Shown here in pieces: positions 46,485-58,665 of a stretch of 60,000 nt of DNA (positions are counted from its first letter, which is position 1; every line of letters begins with the position of its first letter). The notes under the pieces were generated by a model. That model saw nothing but the letters and a program-made list of their open reading frames with translations. It searched no databases and was not told where the DNA came from. This DNA is from Nematostella vectensis (Eukaryota; Cnidaria; Anthozoa; Actiniaria; Edwardsiidae). The translations under genes were made by a program, and so were the position numbers. Location: contig NC_064042.1 in NCBI RefSeq assembly GCF_932526225.1, positions 3,643,001-3,703,000 of the forward strand, written 5' to 3'.

Positions 46485-49400
46485 CTAAATATCTTTCCCC
46501 TTGTTGAACTTCTTTGCTTTTCTGCTTGCTTTGCCCCTAGCTTTTCTTTTCATGAGTTGCTTGTTGTTTTCTTCTAAAAGAGAAAATGTTTCTTTAGCTT
46601 ATGTTTATTCAATCATATTGTTTTTCCCATACAATTACTATTGTCCAAAAACTTGTAATCGATCAAGTTTGTGTGTTTGCAAATCTGCTGTACTGTATAG
46701 TAAACTGAATATCATGTACAGATACAATTGATGTAATTGTTTTCAACTTATAAAGATAGCCTGGGCTCAGACCAATATTGTAGTACGGATAATTGTTTTC
46801 CACTATGAATAGTGCAGGCACTTGTAAACTGCAAGAATAATCCTTAAGGCTTAAACAAATTCTTGAAAAATAAGTGCAATGAATAAACTGCTTCCATGTT
46901 TCCATGTGGTCTGTCTATCGACTTACCTATTGTGGTGTCATTGCCCCCTATGAAAGTCTGCAACAATTCACTTTTGAAGTGAACCTATTCAATACAAACA
47001 AACTGTTAGTACTTAGAAAAGTATAAACTGGTATTCCCCCAGATCCTATTCACCATTTGTTAAAAAATAACTGAGGTTGGTAGACAATTATTTAAAGCCT
47101 CATAATTGATTAAATAGGGAAAACAATAATAATAACCAACATCTAGAAACAAAGTACAAGCATATATAGAAAAAAAAATATTTGTAAAATGTAGATCATG
47201 AGACAAAAGTAAATACGTCCTTATTCTTAAAAATCTTTTTCATTCAATTTTTTGGTCATATATTCACTTTACCTCATGCTCTTCGCCCGTATCTGATTTA
47301 GAATCCATGTCAGGATCATAGCCAGTCTAGAGAGGCAAAAAATAAGCCCAAAAACAATTATTAATAAAATAAGCTAAGTTAGAAATGATGATTCAGTTGG
47401 AACCTTGAACCTCTATAAAAAAGAGTCCGAAGAAACAAGTTATTTCCGTTCTTTAGCTGGACCAAAATTACAGTAAAGTGTAACAAAAATGGAAATGGAA
47501 CAATTAACAATATTGTGTGAAGTTTTTTGCCTGAATTTTTTTACGACCTTAATTTTTCGTTGTTATTTATAGGCTAATGGCACAACATCTGCAAAAAGAT
47601 TATATCATCAGCATAGTGTGTGAGGTTGAGCTTCAGCATAGGCTTACAAACACATTGAAAATAAAATTCCATCTCCTACCCACCTTGTGATCAACAGTTT
47701 TCTTGTTGTCTTTATTCCTTCTCTTTTTTTTTTCCTTTTTTTCCTTTATGCTTAGGGCTTTGAGGATGACCCTTCCATCAAAAGTGCTGAGATTGACATC
47801 TATTAAAGAATAAATTGTGATGTTAATGGGCCATCAATAAAATAGAAGAAAATTAAATATTTGAATTATTGGATGTGATGTGCACCTTGTTTTCAAAAGC
47901 CATTCAGTTATACAGTACATTTTACAGTGCAAATATGTCTTTAAATTTTTGAGTAACATCAAATTGACGTCAAAACAACTTGGAACAGTAAACAGAGTAA
48001 ACAACATCGTCCCTACATCTCCCCTTACTAAGGGGGCCATTATTTGAGGCTTGGGTGGGAGCAATTTTGCTGCCAATAGTGCACAGCAATAATGCAACTC
48101 TGAATGATAATCTTTTAAGTACCAACCTTCTGCACGGGCAACAACTCCTAGGTTGGAACCAATAGCACGCAACACCAACAGTATTGGTTCCCTCCCATGG
48201 CCATGATTTCTGGATACTAAAAAAATGTTACAAGAGGGAATGACTAAACCCTTAGTGTGTTTTGGAACATAGTGGCTCTTGTGAATGTTTAAAAGAGGAG
48301 GCAAAAGCAAAAGGTGCTAGAGCTTTCCAGAGCTGCATTTTATTTACACTAATTCATGATAATACAGTATAAGACATTTTCCAGTTAAGTAGGACTTTTA
48401 CTGTTACATGCGATGCAGATTTACTGCATCCTTCTTTAGGCACAGGCAGTAAGGGCTGCTATCTGTCAGTGGTTAATAAAGAAATGTTACAGTATGGGGA
48501 AATTTATATGTTAAAACTAAATCAAGTTTGGAAAGGCATGGAGACTCGATTGCCAAACTTTGAGTACATAAAACTCAGAATAATCCATACTCAATCCAGC
48601 ACCAAAACATGTTGAAAACATAGCTTAGATTTCAATAGGAAGGAAGCCTCGTGGCACAGATTGACAAACCTCACTAATAACTTTAAGCTTTTTTACTGTT
48701 AAGAAAATGCTTTCTCCTTTAACATTTTAACAGCCCCCCCAATAATATTCATTAAGATACAGTTGCATCATTAAAAATACTATACCTGCCCTCTCATCAT
48801 CTGTGCCTTCGAAACACACACATAGCAGAGGTTTGACCTCCAAGTCTTCGACATCCCTAATAAAACATAGCCAACAGTATTAGATTTGAATAAAAACATT
48901 TTGAACAACATGGGTCAAGAGGCTGAGAAGCAAACAGAGTAAAGATTTGTAGTAATGCTAAACAACATTGTTGGGGTTTAACTCAATTTTAATGATTGCT
49001 GACATTTTATCCATGACTATAGTGTTTACCTGAAGAAACTTGCCAGCATGTAGTTGGCTGGCTCATCTGGTTCAACCCCTGAGCAGATAAGCAATGATCT
49101 GCCAGAGTACTTGGCTTGTATACATGCCTAAACAAAGCATCATTCCATTGTTACACAATTTTGGGAAAACTTTAATACTGTAGATGTTTTATATACAAGA
49201 ATATGTGCAAGAAAATGATGATGAAACTAACATAAACAGTAATATGGCAAGTTATTACCCTAAATGTGACGACTCAGGCGAAAACCGACCGTACAGCCAT
49301 TTCGTTCCGTGAGCTTACCCGCGAATTTTGTTTTAGCAAGTCAAGAGGTTTTTTATTGGATCTCGTGTGGTCAGGATACCGGACCAATCAAAACTTGAAG

Positions 49401-52400
49401 AATGAGTCCATTTGTAAAATGAGCTTCAAATTATTAATGATAACACAACAAAAAAATATCCACACAGTGTGTGAGAAAAGGAAAGAAATTATGAGGCTTT
49501 AAAATATAAATATGTTAAACATTTTGCTCTTCCATAACGATGAGATTGCAGATACATACAGTAGGATATCTCTATAATAGCAAGGTGGCTTTGTATCTAT
49601 ACATACTTCTGTAGTTTATGGATCCTAGTGTTGCAACTCGGTATGCCTTAATTTAAAGTACCCCAAAATAAAAGAACCTCTTTTGCCCAAAAGGAGAAAA
49701 TCTAGGTTCTCAAACACAGATTTATTTTACTGTACCTGAAGGTAATTTTCGAGTACCACACACAGGTCCCCAAGTGCCTGTGTGTGATACCACATCTGGC
49801 CCTTTGTGATGCTTTGGTTCAGAAAACCAAACTCATACTCATCCTCCCTTACTGTTCCAACTAAATAAAAAGAACCATTGCCTATTACAATTCCAACAAT
49901 ATGTATAATGAGAAATTTGTATTGAAGCTATAACATAAATGGTATACTATTTCAAACACACAAGTGGCCTTCATAAAGCAATTAAACTATTGCAATTAAA
50001 TTAAAAATTAATACAGTATAATTAATTATGGATCTCTATAGTAAAATGATTGTATAATAATATGGCAGCTCTTTTTCCTTACTTTCCTCTGTTCCTCTGT
50101 TTCTCTCATATTAGCTGATTAATTAAACTATGCAAAAACTACTCTCTTTTCAGAGAGTTGCACAAAATAAAACTTAAAGCAAACCATGTATTGATTTTCC
50201 CCTGGTTTTATTAGCATGCGTTTGATTTGAATTCTTACCAACAACTCCAAAACTTGAGTGCAAATTTATTTCCTTTAAGAATTCTCCTGAAAAAAAAAAT
50301 ACAACTAATTGTCAATGGGGGCATTCTCCATATCCACTTGCTAAGAAGAACATAGGAAACAGTTATTTTATAATAATTAGGATCTCCACAGTATAACGCT
50401 TATTTTATAACAATAAGAGGACCACCACCCCAGCAGTATCTGCACTGAATATCTGCACTTAAATAATTTCTTATGATACAGAGATATTATAGGAAAAGTG
50501 AGATGACAAAAGAGAAAGATGTGCAATGAAAATACTATTTCATGATTTGTAATACATTTATGATGCAAATTAATAATGGTGATTCCATGGACCTCTGTCA
50601 TGGGAACCCTGTCTAATGGACTACAAATCAAACAAAAATAATAATTAAAAAGAAAACTTGCATATGGCTAAATCTCTATGTATAATTTGAAATTTTGTTG
50701 GGTTTTGTAGATAATAAGACATATTCATTTTTTTTTTATATAATAGGAACTACTAGTATTCAATAGATGATTAAGACTCAAATTGTGTTGTCATCATAAA
50801 TTGTTGTGAATCATATTCACCTTTTGAGGACGCTGTTTTCTTTATGGGAGTGCTGAGGGCTAGAACATAGAAAAAAACTTTTTTATTTATCATAACTCGT
50901 GCCGTCGATTGAAATGTAGAAAGTGAAAAAGCCAATAGAAATCAATACTATGACCAAAAGTTGTTAGAATATATATATAAGAAAGTGTCAAAGATAGAAA
51001 AAATAGGGAAAAAATTCATTTTTTTTATTTTCATGTTTAAAATGTGGTTGTCCGATTAAATAATGCAAACTCACGTTGATTATATTCATCGCTGGAGGAG
51101 GGTGATGGATCTCTGTCATGGACTACAATCAAACAATAATTAAAAAGAAAACTTACATATGGCTTAATCTTTATGTATAATTTAGAATTTACTTGGGTTT
51201 TGTAGATAATAAGATATATTCATATTTACCTTTAGAGGGATCCGTTGATTTTCCCTTTCCAGGGTTGCTAAGGGCTAGAAGATAAAAAAAAAATTGTTTT
51301 ATCATCATTAAAATCTCCATTGTATCTGCACTGTAGTGGATTCCTATAATACAGAGAAATTCTAGGATAAAAGGAATTAACTAAAGAAAGAAATCAATAA
51401 ATGTGCCCTTGCTTACCATTCAACTCGCTCTTCTCTTTGACTTCCTTGTATTCAAGAACTATGCAAATTAGAAATGGTTATGATTTTGTTTTCTTATTCA
51501 ACATTTTTTAATGGAAACCAGCATTAGGGGAAAAATATAGGCTATAACAGGTCCTACCAGGTACAAGGTCATCCCCACTAGAAGGGGATGAAGATGGACT
51601 ACCTCTGAGGTGGACTATAAAAACAAGAATAACAATTATATTTTAAAAAAGCATTGAATAGCTAAATCTTTATATATGTATAATAAGGGAATAATATGGT
51701 GGGTTTTGTAGATAACAAGATGTTTATTATATTCACCTTTAGAGGGCTTGTCAGGTTTCTTGCCTTTTCCAGGAGGGTTTATACTAAGGACTATAGAAAA
51801 AACTTTTTTAATTTTATTATAAGAGGAACTACTTGAAAAGAAAAATGTAATAGTCTAGTACTTTATAGATGATTAAGAATCAAAATGTGTTGTCATCATA
51901 AATTGTTGTAGATCATATTCACCTTTAGAGGACTCTTTTTTCTTTATTTGAGTGCTTAGTGCTAGAACATAAAAAAAACTTTTTTATTTACCATAACTAG
52001 TGTTTTTTATAGAAGAAGTAGGTGTGCTTTAAGCTAAATGATGGTATATATATATACTCCATTTGAAGTCTTTCACTGGGAGCCAAAATAGTGCTCAACT
52101 TTACAGGAGCTGTTATATATATATAGGTGAAAGTGTCAAAGATTGAAATAATAGAGAATAAGAAATTCATTTTCTTTATTTTCATGTTCAAAATGTGGTT
52201 GCCCGATTAAATAATGCAAACTCACGTTGATTATATTCATCGCTGTCGTCACCTTCATCACTTGTGGCTACATAAAACAGTTTGAAAAGTGAATAATAAT
52301 AGAATTATAGACTCCAGCAGCACCCCCCTTCTATTCTTTGTTTCTTAGGGAAGGGTCAATATTTATTTGGGGGGTGGGAGGTGTGGAGGGCTTCTAAGTT

Positions 52401-53779
52401 GAATTTTTTGGGGTTCGAAAATATCTACCCTCCCCAAAAATGGGGTCTAAAAATTATGGCCCTCCCCCTTGGGGATGACTTCTTGGTCGCCCCTGTTATT
52501 CAATTATATTCTTTATTAATGATAGCACTTATTGAGTTTAGAGAAAATAAGTTTAGATAACTGACAAAGGGGGCCTTACCTGGTGTTGGGGTGGTGCTGC
52601 TGCTTAAATCTGCTCGCAAAATGATACAAATTGATACATGAAATTTGATTTGTTTTCTAAATGCTGCAATGAATCATGTAGACTTACTTATGCAATAAAG
52701 TTTTTTAGCACTTAGTTTTTTAAGCTCTTCTCTTACCTTTTGTCCTTAGACAGAAATACATCCTTTTCGTTCGATTAAACGCATGGTAAATTTCCTGGCC
52801 AGTAGGGACCCCGTAAAAGGCAACATTCCAGCCGTTGTTGCCTTGTGCCCCTGGCTGAAGGAACTGAAGTCTGGAATGAATGACAAAAGCGTTCAAAAGC
52901 AATATACATCTATAAACCAGCTTTCCAATCAGTGGTCCCAAATTAATCGCCACTTTCGATGATTCGTATACGCGCACGCGTTCAAATAAGCGACCCCACC
53001 CAATAGGCGCCCTTTGACCACCTTTTATGCCGAATACAAAGCGAGTGTTTCTTCACTTATAGAAAGCAGATGTCTATAGAATGTGAAAAGGGCTTTTAGT
53101 TAAAAATATATATGTTTTTAAAGCTGCTGTCGCAAAAACTACGCGGGAGTGAGCTTGGCCTTATCAGGGAATAGTTCCCTGGTCTTATATAAATGGGTTT
53201 TTACTGTAATAGAGTGGGCTTAATAGCACCGGAAATCCGGTGACATGTGTAATACATGTTCTGGCTATCATTTTACCACAAGAAGCGCATTTGAAATATA
53301 ACCATTTTAATATGGTTTAAATTTTCCGTCGTTAACTATTTGGTACACGAAACTTCTAATTCACAGAAATAAAGTTTTGTTTCTTACACTTGGAGTTTAC
53401 CCGGTGAAAACGACAAAGAGGAATTCGTTACGCAACAAATAACTTGTCCCTTGAAATGGCTTCACCGCATTGTAACGGATTGTAACTTAGGCCAGGGGCG
53501 AATTATATGACATCAATACTGGGATAAGAAAGGCAATACGTGTACTTGCAAAGACACTTACCTCTTTGGCAACTCCAGTTCATTACGTAGCGTCGGAAAT
53601 TTTGATTTTAGGATGCTTAGGACATCCTCGCTGGAGTGATTGGTGGCCAGGTCTAAGGTTTGGACTCTCCCCTCTCGCTCCGCCTGTTTCAGCCTGCTCC
53701 CTCTGGGCACGCAATCAAAATTTAGGTCTTTTTCGGACAAAAAGATCGTTCTCAGTGAGGTACACTTTGCTTTTCTCAT
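46485..53779 (-). CDS. Unrecognised 490-codon protein with duplicated mini-exon cassette, 20 exons
   Basis: Minus-strand exons in order: 53779-53562, 52870-52737, 52612-52580, 52267-52226, 51961-51923, 51790-51737, 51614-51558, 51458-51417, 51274-51230, 51122-51075, 50859-50821, 50286-50239, 49860-49736, 49127-49030, 48856-48786, 48216-48127, 47799-47684, 47326-47273, 46957-46927, 46573-46485. All join in frame across GT-AG introns. Codons 1-117 form a possible globular module (NFDCVPRGSRLK, RLQFLQPG). Its general look recalls the N-terminal region of lineage-expanded cnidarian/fish proteins, but I cannot name it. Next comes a low-complexity Ser/Lys/Asp linker from nine 33-57-nt exons, then a second module of about 160 codons (EYEFGFLNQSITKGQMWYH, PILLVLRAIGSNLGVVAR). 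The basic tail KRKARGKASRKAKK suggests nuclear or nucleic-acid contact (inference). The start could lie further upstream; the frame stays open. Confidence 0.72.
50575..50634 (-). pseudogene. Decayed mini-exon of the same cassette
   Basis: After an intact ...tttgtag acceptor the sequence tccattagacagggttccca tgacagaggtccatgg resembles the exon at 51122-51075 (tccatgacagagatccatca) but hits TAG at the second full codon and has no good donor. Confidence 0.5.
50821..52267 (-). repeat. Tandemly duplicated mini-exons of the 490-codon gene
   Basis: Similar exon pairs: 52267-52226 (ends DSDEYNQ) with 51122-51075 (ends SSDEYNQ); 51961-51923 (LSTQIKKKESSK) with 50859-50821 (LSTPIKKTASSK); 51790-51737 (PPGKGKKPDKPSK) with 51274-51230 (NPGKGKSTDPSK). 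Intron flanks are duplicated too (gcaaactcacgttgattata ttcatcgctg at both 52217 and 51066). Every mini-exon is phase 1-1, so copies can be gained, lost or skipped without frameshift. Confidence 0.78.
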
Positions 53780-53897
53780 AGCTTCGTCTTCCACGTAAAA
53801 ACTCGCACACTGATCAAGAACCTTCCGAACCGTGCTTAAGCGGACATAACATGTGACGTGTAATATGAGACTCGGTCAACAGGACCAATAAGCCGGC

Positions 53898-53975
53898 GTA
53901 GCTTGCGTGCATCCGGTATCATAGTTTTTACTCTGTTACAGAGTAAAAACTTCCAACCCGGATGCACGCAGGCTA
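53898..53975. repeat. Foldback element 1 (TAGCTTGCGTGCATCCGG)
   Basis: Near-perfect palindrome: tagcttgcgtgcatccgg ... agtttttactctgt | tacagagtaaaaact ... ccggatgcacgcaggcta. It would form a long hairpin. Confidence 0.85.
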
Positions 53976-54257
53976 GGCGTAGGAAGCATATTCGGGAACC
54001 AAGGGCGTTATGTAGGAAGGGGAAATTCGGTACTCCTTTGTATGAAGATTGAAAGGAATGTCGATAGCCCGAGGGGGGGCGTCTTGTAATCCCATAGCCC
54101 GGTTGTAGTTCTAAATACTGATTTCGGACACACTAGGCGTTCCGTGGTCAGACGAGAGCCATGCTAGCAGCCTAAGACACCTTCCTATTCCATCGACTCG
54201 ATCGGCGCTTTTGTACTTAAAATTAAGCTGCAAAACATGTTGATGCTAGTAGTGCTT

Positions 54258-54332
54258 TAGCCTGCGTCCAGCCGGAAATAGTTCCGTTATTACGGTAATA
54301 ATAGAACTATTTCCGGCTGCATGCAGGCTAGT
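54258..54332. repeat. Foldback element 2 (TAGCCTGCGTCCAGCCGG)
   Basis: tagcctgcgtccagccggaa atagttc is inverted as gaactatttccggctgcatg caggcta across a short ttattacggtaataat centre. It shares its outer arms with foldback 1 but has a different core. Confidence 0.85.
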
Positions 54333-54420
54333 AGTGCTTTTCCTAAGTGTTAAAATATATTTTGCCGACGATCACCACCTTTTTTAATTAATTTTAGATT
54401 TTCAACCCGGGGTAGTTAGG

Positions 54421-54520
54421 TAGTGGCGGCTCAAGGGAAGGGGAGAGGTAGAGGCGCTCGCTTTTTCTTCTCTAAGCCCCCCTCCCCCCGTCTCTCTCCC
54501 TTGAACCGCTACGCAGGCTA
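54421..54520. repeat. Foldback element 3 (purine/pyrimidine-rich)
   Basis: agtggcggctcaagggaagg against tcccttgaaccgctacgcag gcta, around 60 bp apart. It ends in the same acgcaggcta motif as the other two. Confidence 0.65.
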
Positions 54521-54697
54521 GGGGTAGTGCAAGTAGGTTCTAGCTTTCATTTCTGTGGACCCGCAGACAAAACGAGACTTAGCGACGGGTGGAAATAGAG
54601 CCTACGCAGAAGAAACAAAACAGGTTTAAAATTTTGATATTTATTTTTATAACACTATAACACTTATGCGACAAGTTATTAATTTTCAAAAAAAACG

Positions 54698-56710
54698 TTA
54701 GTTACTAATGAAGTCATAAGTAATAATTCCAAACGTAAACATAACTCTTCCAGAACTGAAATTTAATTTCTCAAAGGCTTCAGCCCTCACGCCAAGTAGG
54801 GTGCCAGGCGCTACGAACTCCTCCTCGATGTTCATGTTTATGTCCCCATTCCGTATCCTGCGGGATTGATAGATTGCATTAGTGAAATAGCAGCATTTTG
54901 ATAAAGTAATGTAGCCATTTGGAGACCCCCCTCCCCGGTGATATAAACAGGACCACAATGATGCGCTTCCACTTATAAGCCACCTCTACAAAAATGCATT
55001 CCCCGGCAAACTGTGGGAATATCGTGTAAAGACAACAAGCATGTAAAAGTGTAACACACAATGCGAGGTGGTTGTTGTACATTCAATGGTTATACTCGTA
55101 TATTTTAAAATTTCAGACATAACTTGGGAATTGGGAATATCAATCGTTACTTACGCAAGTTTAGCGACAACCGGAGATGGGGCTTTGACCAGCTGAAGGC
55201 CAATAGCACCCTTCACAGTCAGGAAAGCCCTCCACACTTGGCTGTTTTCTCTTTCTATGGCGGGGCTGAACAATATGGGGTTATCTGCCGCCAAACGCTC
55301 CTTTTTTATTTTCCATTCCAGAGACCACCTCTCTTCCTCTACTTTCTTGTAGTTTTTGTCTAGCTCCTCAAACTAAAGTAGTAAAATAAGAACAGTAAAT
55401 TATGGTAGCAACTATTTCCTAAACCACAATTACTAGTTCTAAAACCCCCTTTCCCAAATTGGCAAGCTGAGACAATAATCACTTTCGAAAACCAGCCAAA
55501 AAGCTGACTCTTGTGCTTTCTTTCTTTTTTTCAATTTTCCTAGTCGGGAGACCGGTTTTATACTGCTACTAGTCTCCTGCGCAGCTGTCCTTTGTGTCGG
55601 GCACGTGTGAGCCTTACGCGAAGGACTACACTACTGCCATAGCAGCTGGGAAACTACAATTCTTACAAACCTTTACTAACGCTGCTTTTCGGAGCGTTCT
55701 GCATTCTTTTTGCAGAAGTTTGAGGTGGCTATCAGCCGCTGTAAAATTATGCTCCGCCATCTCGCTCTCATTTCCAATAAACCGACACCCGGCAATGGGA
55801 CATTCAATTGCTCTTGACGGGCAAATCTTCATATGTCTGCTCACATCTATTCTGTAAAATTTGAAAATAAATAAGATAACATCAAGTAATTATATTAATC
55901 TTCCACAAAGATAAACTGTAAAATAAAAGCATCTACGATTCCTTTAATTTATAATGCACAATCTTTGTTTCTACCTTTAGCAGTAGATAATTACCAACAT
56001 AAACAGTTGAAAAAAAGATAAAGGTAGCATTTGCCGAAACTTCTGAAAACATGATTCAAATTATTTTATTGATATATTGATATATCAGGTAAAATATGGT
56101 CACATAGTATCCCAAGGAAAAAAAGGATAGAGCACGCGTTCAAAAATGCGGAGTTCTACTATTAGGTTTTACAGTACTTAGTGACTCACAATTTCACTTT
56201 GTGGCTGGCCTTGGATCCAGGGGGTGGAAAAGGGCATTCCACCATCCTTCCACAGCATATTGCCTTGTGGTCTTTTAGGCTTCCCACAATCTCCATGCAG
56301 TCAGAACATGACTCCTCAGCAGGGCTTCCCCTTTAAAAATAAAACAAGGATACAGGTATAATTTTTATGTGCGTCATTGTTGCCCGCACAACCGACAACC
56401 GCCGTGCACTCTTCACCTTTAAATCTATTTTCAGTTGTGGCAGAGCCTTAAAAAACACAATGTGTATATATGGGTGAAGCATAATACCAATTAAGTATTA
56501 TAGACACAATAAATTCTGCATCTTAGAACGATTCACTCTGATAAGAAAAGATTTTCCTAGTTTCTGAGCCTCGGAATTTTCTAAGCGTGTTAGATAAAAA
56601 GAGTGTATTTACCGCTAGAGAACGGAAACGTTTTTCAAACGTTAGACGATGACTTACCTGTTTTTTGAGCCGAACACACTGGCATTAGTCGCTCCAACGT
56701 TTTCTTGCAT
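54698..56710 (-). CDS. TRAF-type zinc-finger coiled-coil protein, 250 aa, no RING
   Basis: Minus-strand exons: 56710-56658, 56330-56190, 55851-55671, 55372-55155, 54857-54698, in frame, 251 codons with stop. Codons about 25-105 hold two to three TRAF-type zinc-finger units: CSDCME..DHKAICC, VECPFPPPG..SRHMKICPS, ECPIAGCRFIGNESEMAEHN. A charged, probably coiled-coil stretch follows (LLQKECRTLRKA, ELDKNYKKVEEERWSLEW). The last 90 residues (VWRAFLTVKGAIGLQLVKAP to VMFTFGIITYDFISN) are unrecognised and do not look like a MATH/TRAF-C domain. There is no RING before the fingers, so it is probably an adaptor rather than an E3 ligase (inference). Start: first ATG of a short exon with a good donor. 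Confidence 0.75.
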
Positions 56711-57831
56711 TTTAATTGCTACGTGCTGAATAGAGAATATCACAGATAGAAGTTGTATGCAATACTATACTATATTCTATCCAAACGCTTTGTTGAGATC
56801 TTTTTTACCCAATGCTGTAACAACGCTGACTAGGGAAGTAGACTCTATACAAACTATATATGAGGGATCACCGACTTCCGTTCCAGTTTCAGATCAAGAC
56901 AAACCTAGCGGAAATTTAGGAGTGTGCTGGAGTGGTCACCTCTCTAGTCTCCTGCGCAGCCGTCTATCACCACTCACGAGCAGCAACATGCCTAGCCTAG
57001 CACACGTGATCTTGAGTTCCTCACGGGAAGCCTGGATTCTTTTATTATTACAAAGCAAGAACTACTAGCGAGTTTTTTTAACAAATGGACTCGACTAGGC
57101 CAAGTTAACAAATACAAATATTCGTCCTCGCCGGCGTCATTTTTTTAGGGCCGACTCAAAATTTCAACATTTGCTAATTTTCAAACTCCTATAATTAACC
57201 TTTTTTCGCGATTTTAGACGTTCCCTTAGCCTTCGTCAGTGAAAAACTCCATTCGTATTTGCTTTTGTTGGCGTTATGATATGGAGCCAGTCAAAAAATC
57301 CTTTTGGAGGTCCATTGTGGATAGATCAATAATAATGGTACAGGAAATACAGGAAATACAAATAAAAGCTACCCGCCCCACTTTCTCCTCGCCGTTCCGC
57401 CGCGCCGCCTCGCTCTTTCGCGTCTCATAACGCTGCCCGCGTCGCCTTGCTTCTCGAGGATTGCCCGCTCGTTTTTTTTTTTTTTTCCTAGAAATGCGGT
57501 TGGGAAACGTTTGTTTTATTTTACTTGGCAAATTAAATACAATGGGTATATCGATTTGCTATAATGTATGGCGTTGTTAGATGGTACTCCATCTCTATTT
57601 CCATTTGTATTTTATAACGTCTGAGTTAACGTCCTAGGGGAATATATGTATTGATCCGCCGCTCATGTGATTTAATTATTTTACTGCAATGGTGTAATGG
57701 TAAAATGACCGTTTATTTCATTCAAAATAAAATTAGAACTCTAATGTAATACAATGGAATATGAGTTCTTCTTGAAAGTAATGCACAACAAAGCCGGTTG
57801 AGGGGTTGTATTTACAATAGAGTAGTGAACA
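56711..57831. other. Intergenic region, possible divergent promoter
   Basis: Separates the minus-strand zinc-finger gene from a possible plus-strand gene. It includes a ctctagtctcctgcgcagcc motif (about 56944) that also occurs at about 55566 inside the zinc-finger gene, and a T-run with GC-rich flank at 57395-57490. No gene is supported. Confidence 0.5.
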
Positions 57832-58598
57832 ATGGCCGGCGAATCGCGCGCGAGCCGAATAAGGAACAAACGGCAATTAAGAAGCGGGCGCGCTAAAGAA
57901 ATAGTTATTATCTATGCAAAGGATAGTTTCTCGATTATACCCAGGTAAGCTATGCAGCTAGAGAGAAAATGATTCTGTTCTACTTCTGGGTGCGCGAGTC
58001 TTTAGAGCCGTTATGTAAAGAAGCCGACGTAGTGGGGAGGTGAAAATGCCTGAGACACTTAAATGTATGTTGGTTGATGTCGATAAGAATGCGCGATTCA
58101 TTTTCTCCGGATACAGATTTAGAATCTAGTTTTTTATTTACTCCAATGGGAAAATATACCTGACTTTTATAAGGGTGGATATCTTCGCCGCTCATATTCA
58201 CCGGAACTGTTGATTTCTCATAAACTTACGCTTCGTTACCGGTGTGCCAAGCATGTAATCTGTTGCATGTGATTTTAAACTCAAACCCATCGCTTGGCTG
58301 TTCTAAATAAATGTGGAAGGTCTTTTTTAATTCAGAAAATTTAAGTTTAGGCTAAAAATATCGGATAAGTAAAATGACAATACTAGATCAGTACGAAGCG
58401 AAAAAGAAAAAAAATGATAGGTCTCGACCCATAAAGGGTTCACCTTTTACAATAGAGCAATTACAAAGGCATGTGAAATCAACACTTCCGGTGAATTTTA
58501 GACCAAATAACTTAGTAATTTACAAACAAAATGAAAAATCCGTGATCAGAATACTATATAATACTGACAAAGGGCCATTGATTCAAAAGAGATCGTAG
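57832..58598 (+). CDS. Possible small two-exon gene of unknown function
   Basis: Exon 1 57832-57944 opens with ATG in CpG-rich sequence (MAGESRASRIRNKRQLRSGR...) and ends at a consensus AG|gtaagc donor. Exon 2, tentatively 58370-58598, would continue in frame into a 74-codon ORF (from Met at 58374) with a protein-like middle (FTIEQLQRHVKSTLPVNF). The proposed acceptor ataag|t lacks a pyrimidine tract, which is the weak point. The exon 2 ORF could instead stand alone. Total about 114 aa, basic, unrecognised. Confidence 0.3.
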
Positions 58599-58665
58599 TT
58601 ATCTGAAACCTATGCCTAACCCAATGTGTTATTATAGGCGGAGTATTTCAATATTGGGATCGGCT

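Larger units (their letters stand above)
53780..54697. other. Intergenic region with palindromic foldback elements
   Basis: Lies between two minus-strand genes. It holds foldbacks at about 53900-53970, 54258-54332 and 54421-54520 (separate entries). The AATAAA signal of the upstream zinc-finger gene lies at 54640-54645 on the minus strand, 52 bp past its stop. Confidence 0.6.

Noticed and set aside
46501-46731. Plus-strand hydrophobic ORF as the missing SORL1 transmembrane exon
   Set aside because: It is antisense to the terminal exon of the minus-strand gene, has no matching acceptor phase and no SORLA tail motifs.
53780-53794. Start of the 490-codon protein at 53794
   Set aside because: That codon reads GTG on the minus strand; the first ATG is at 53779, though an upstream spliced exon remains possible.
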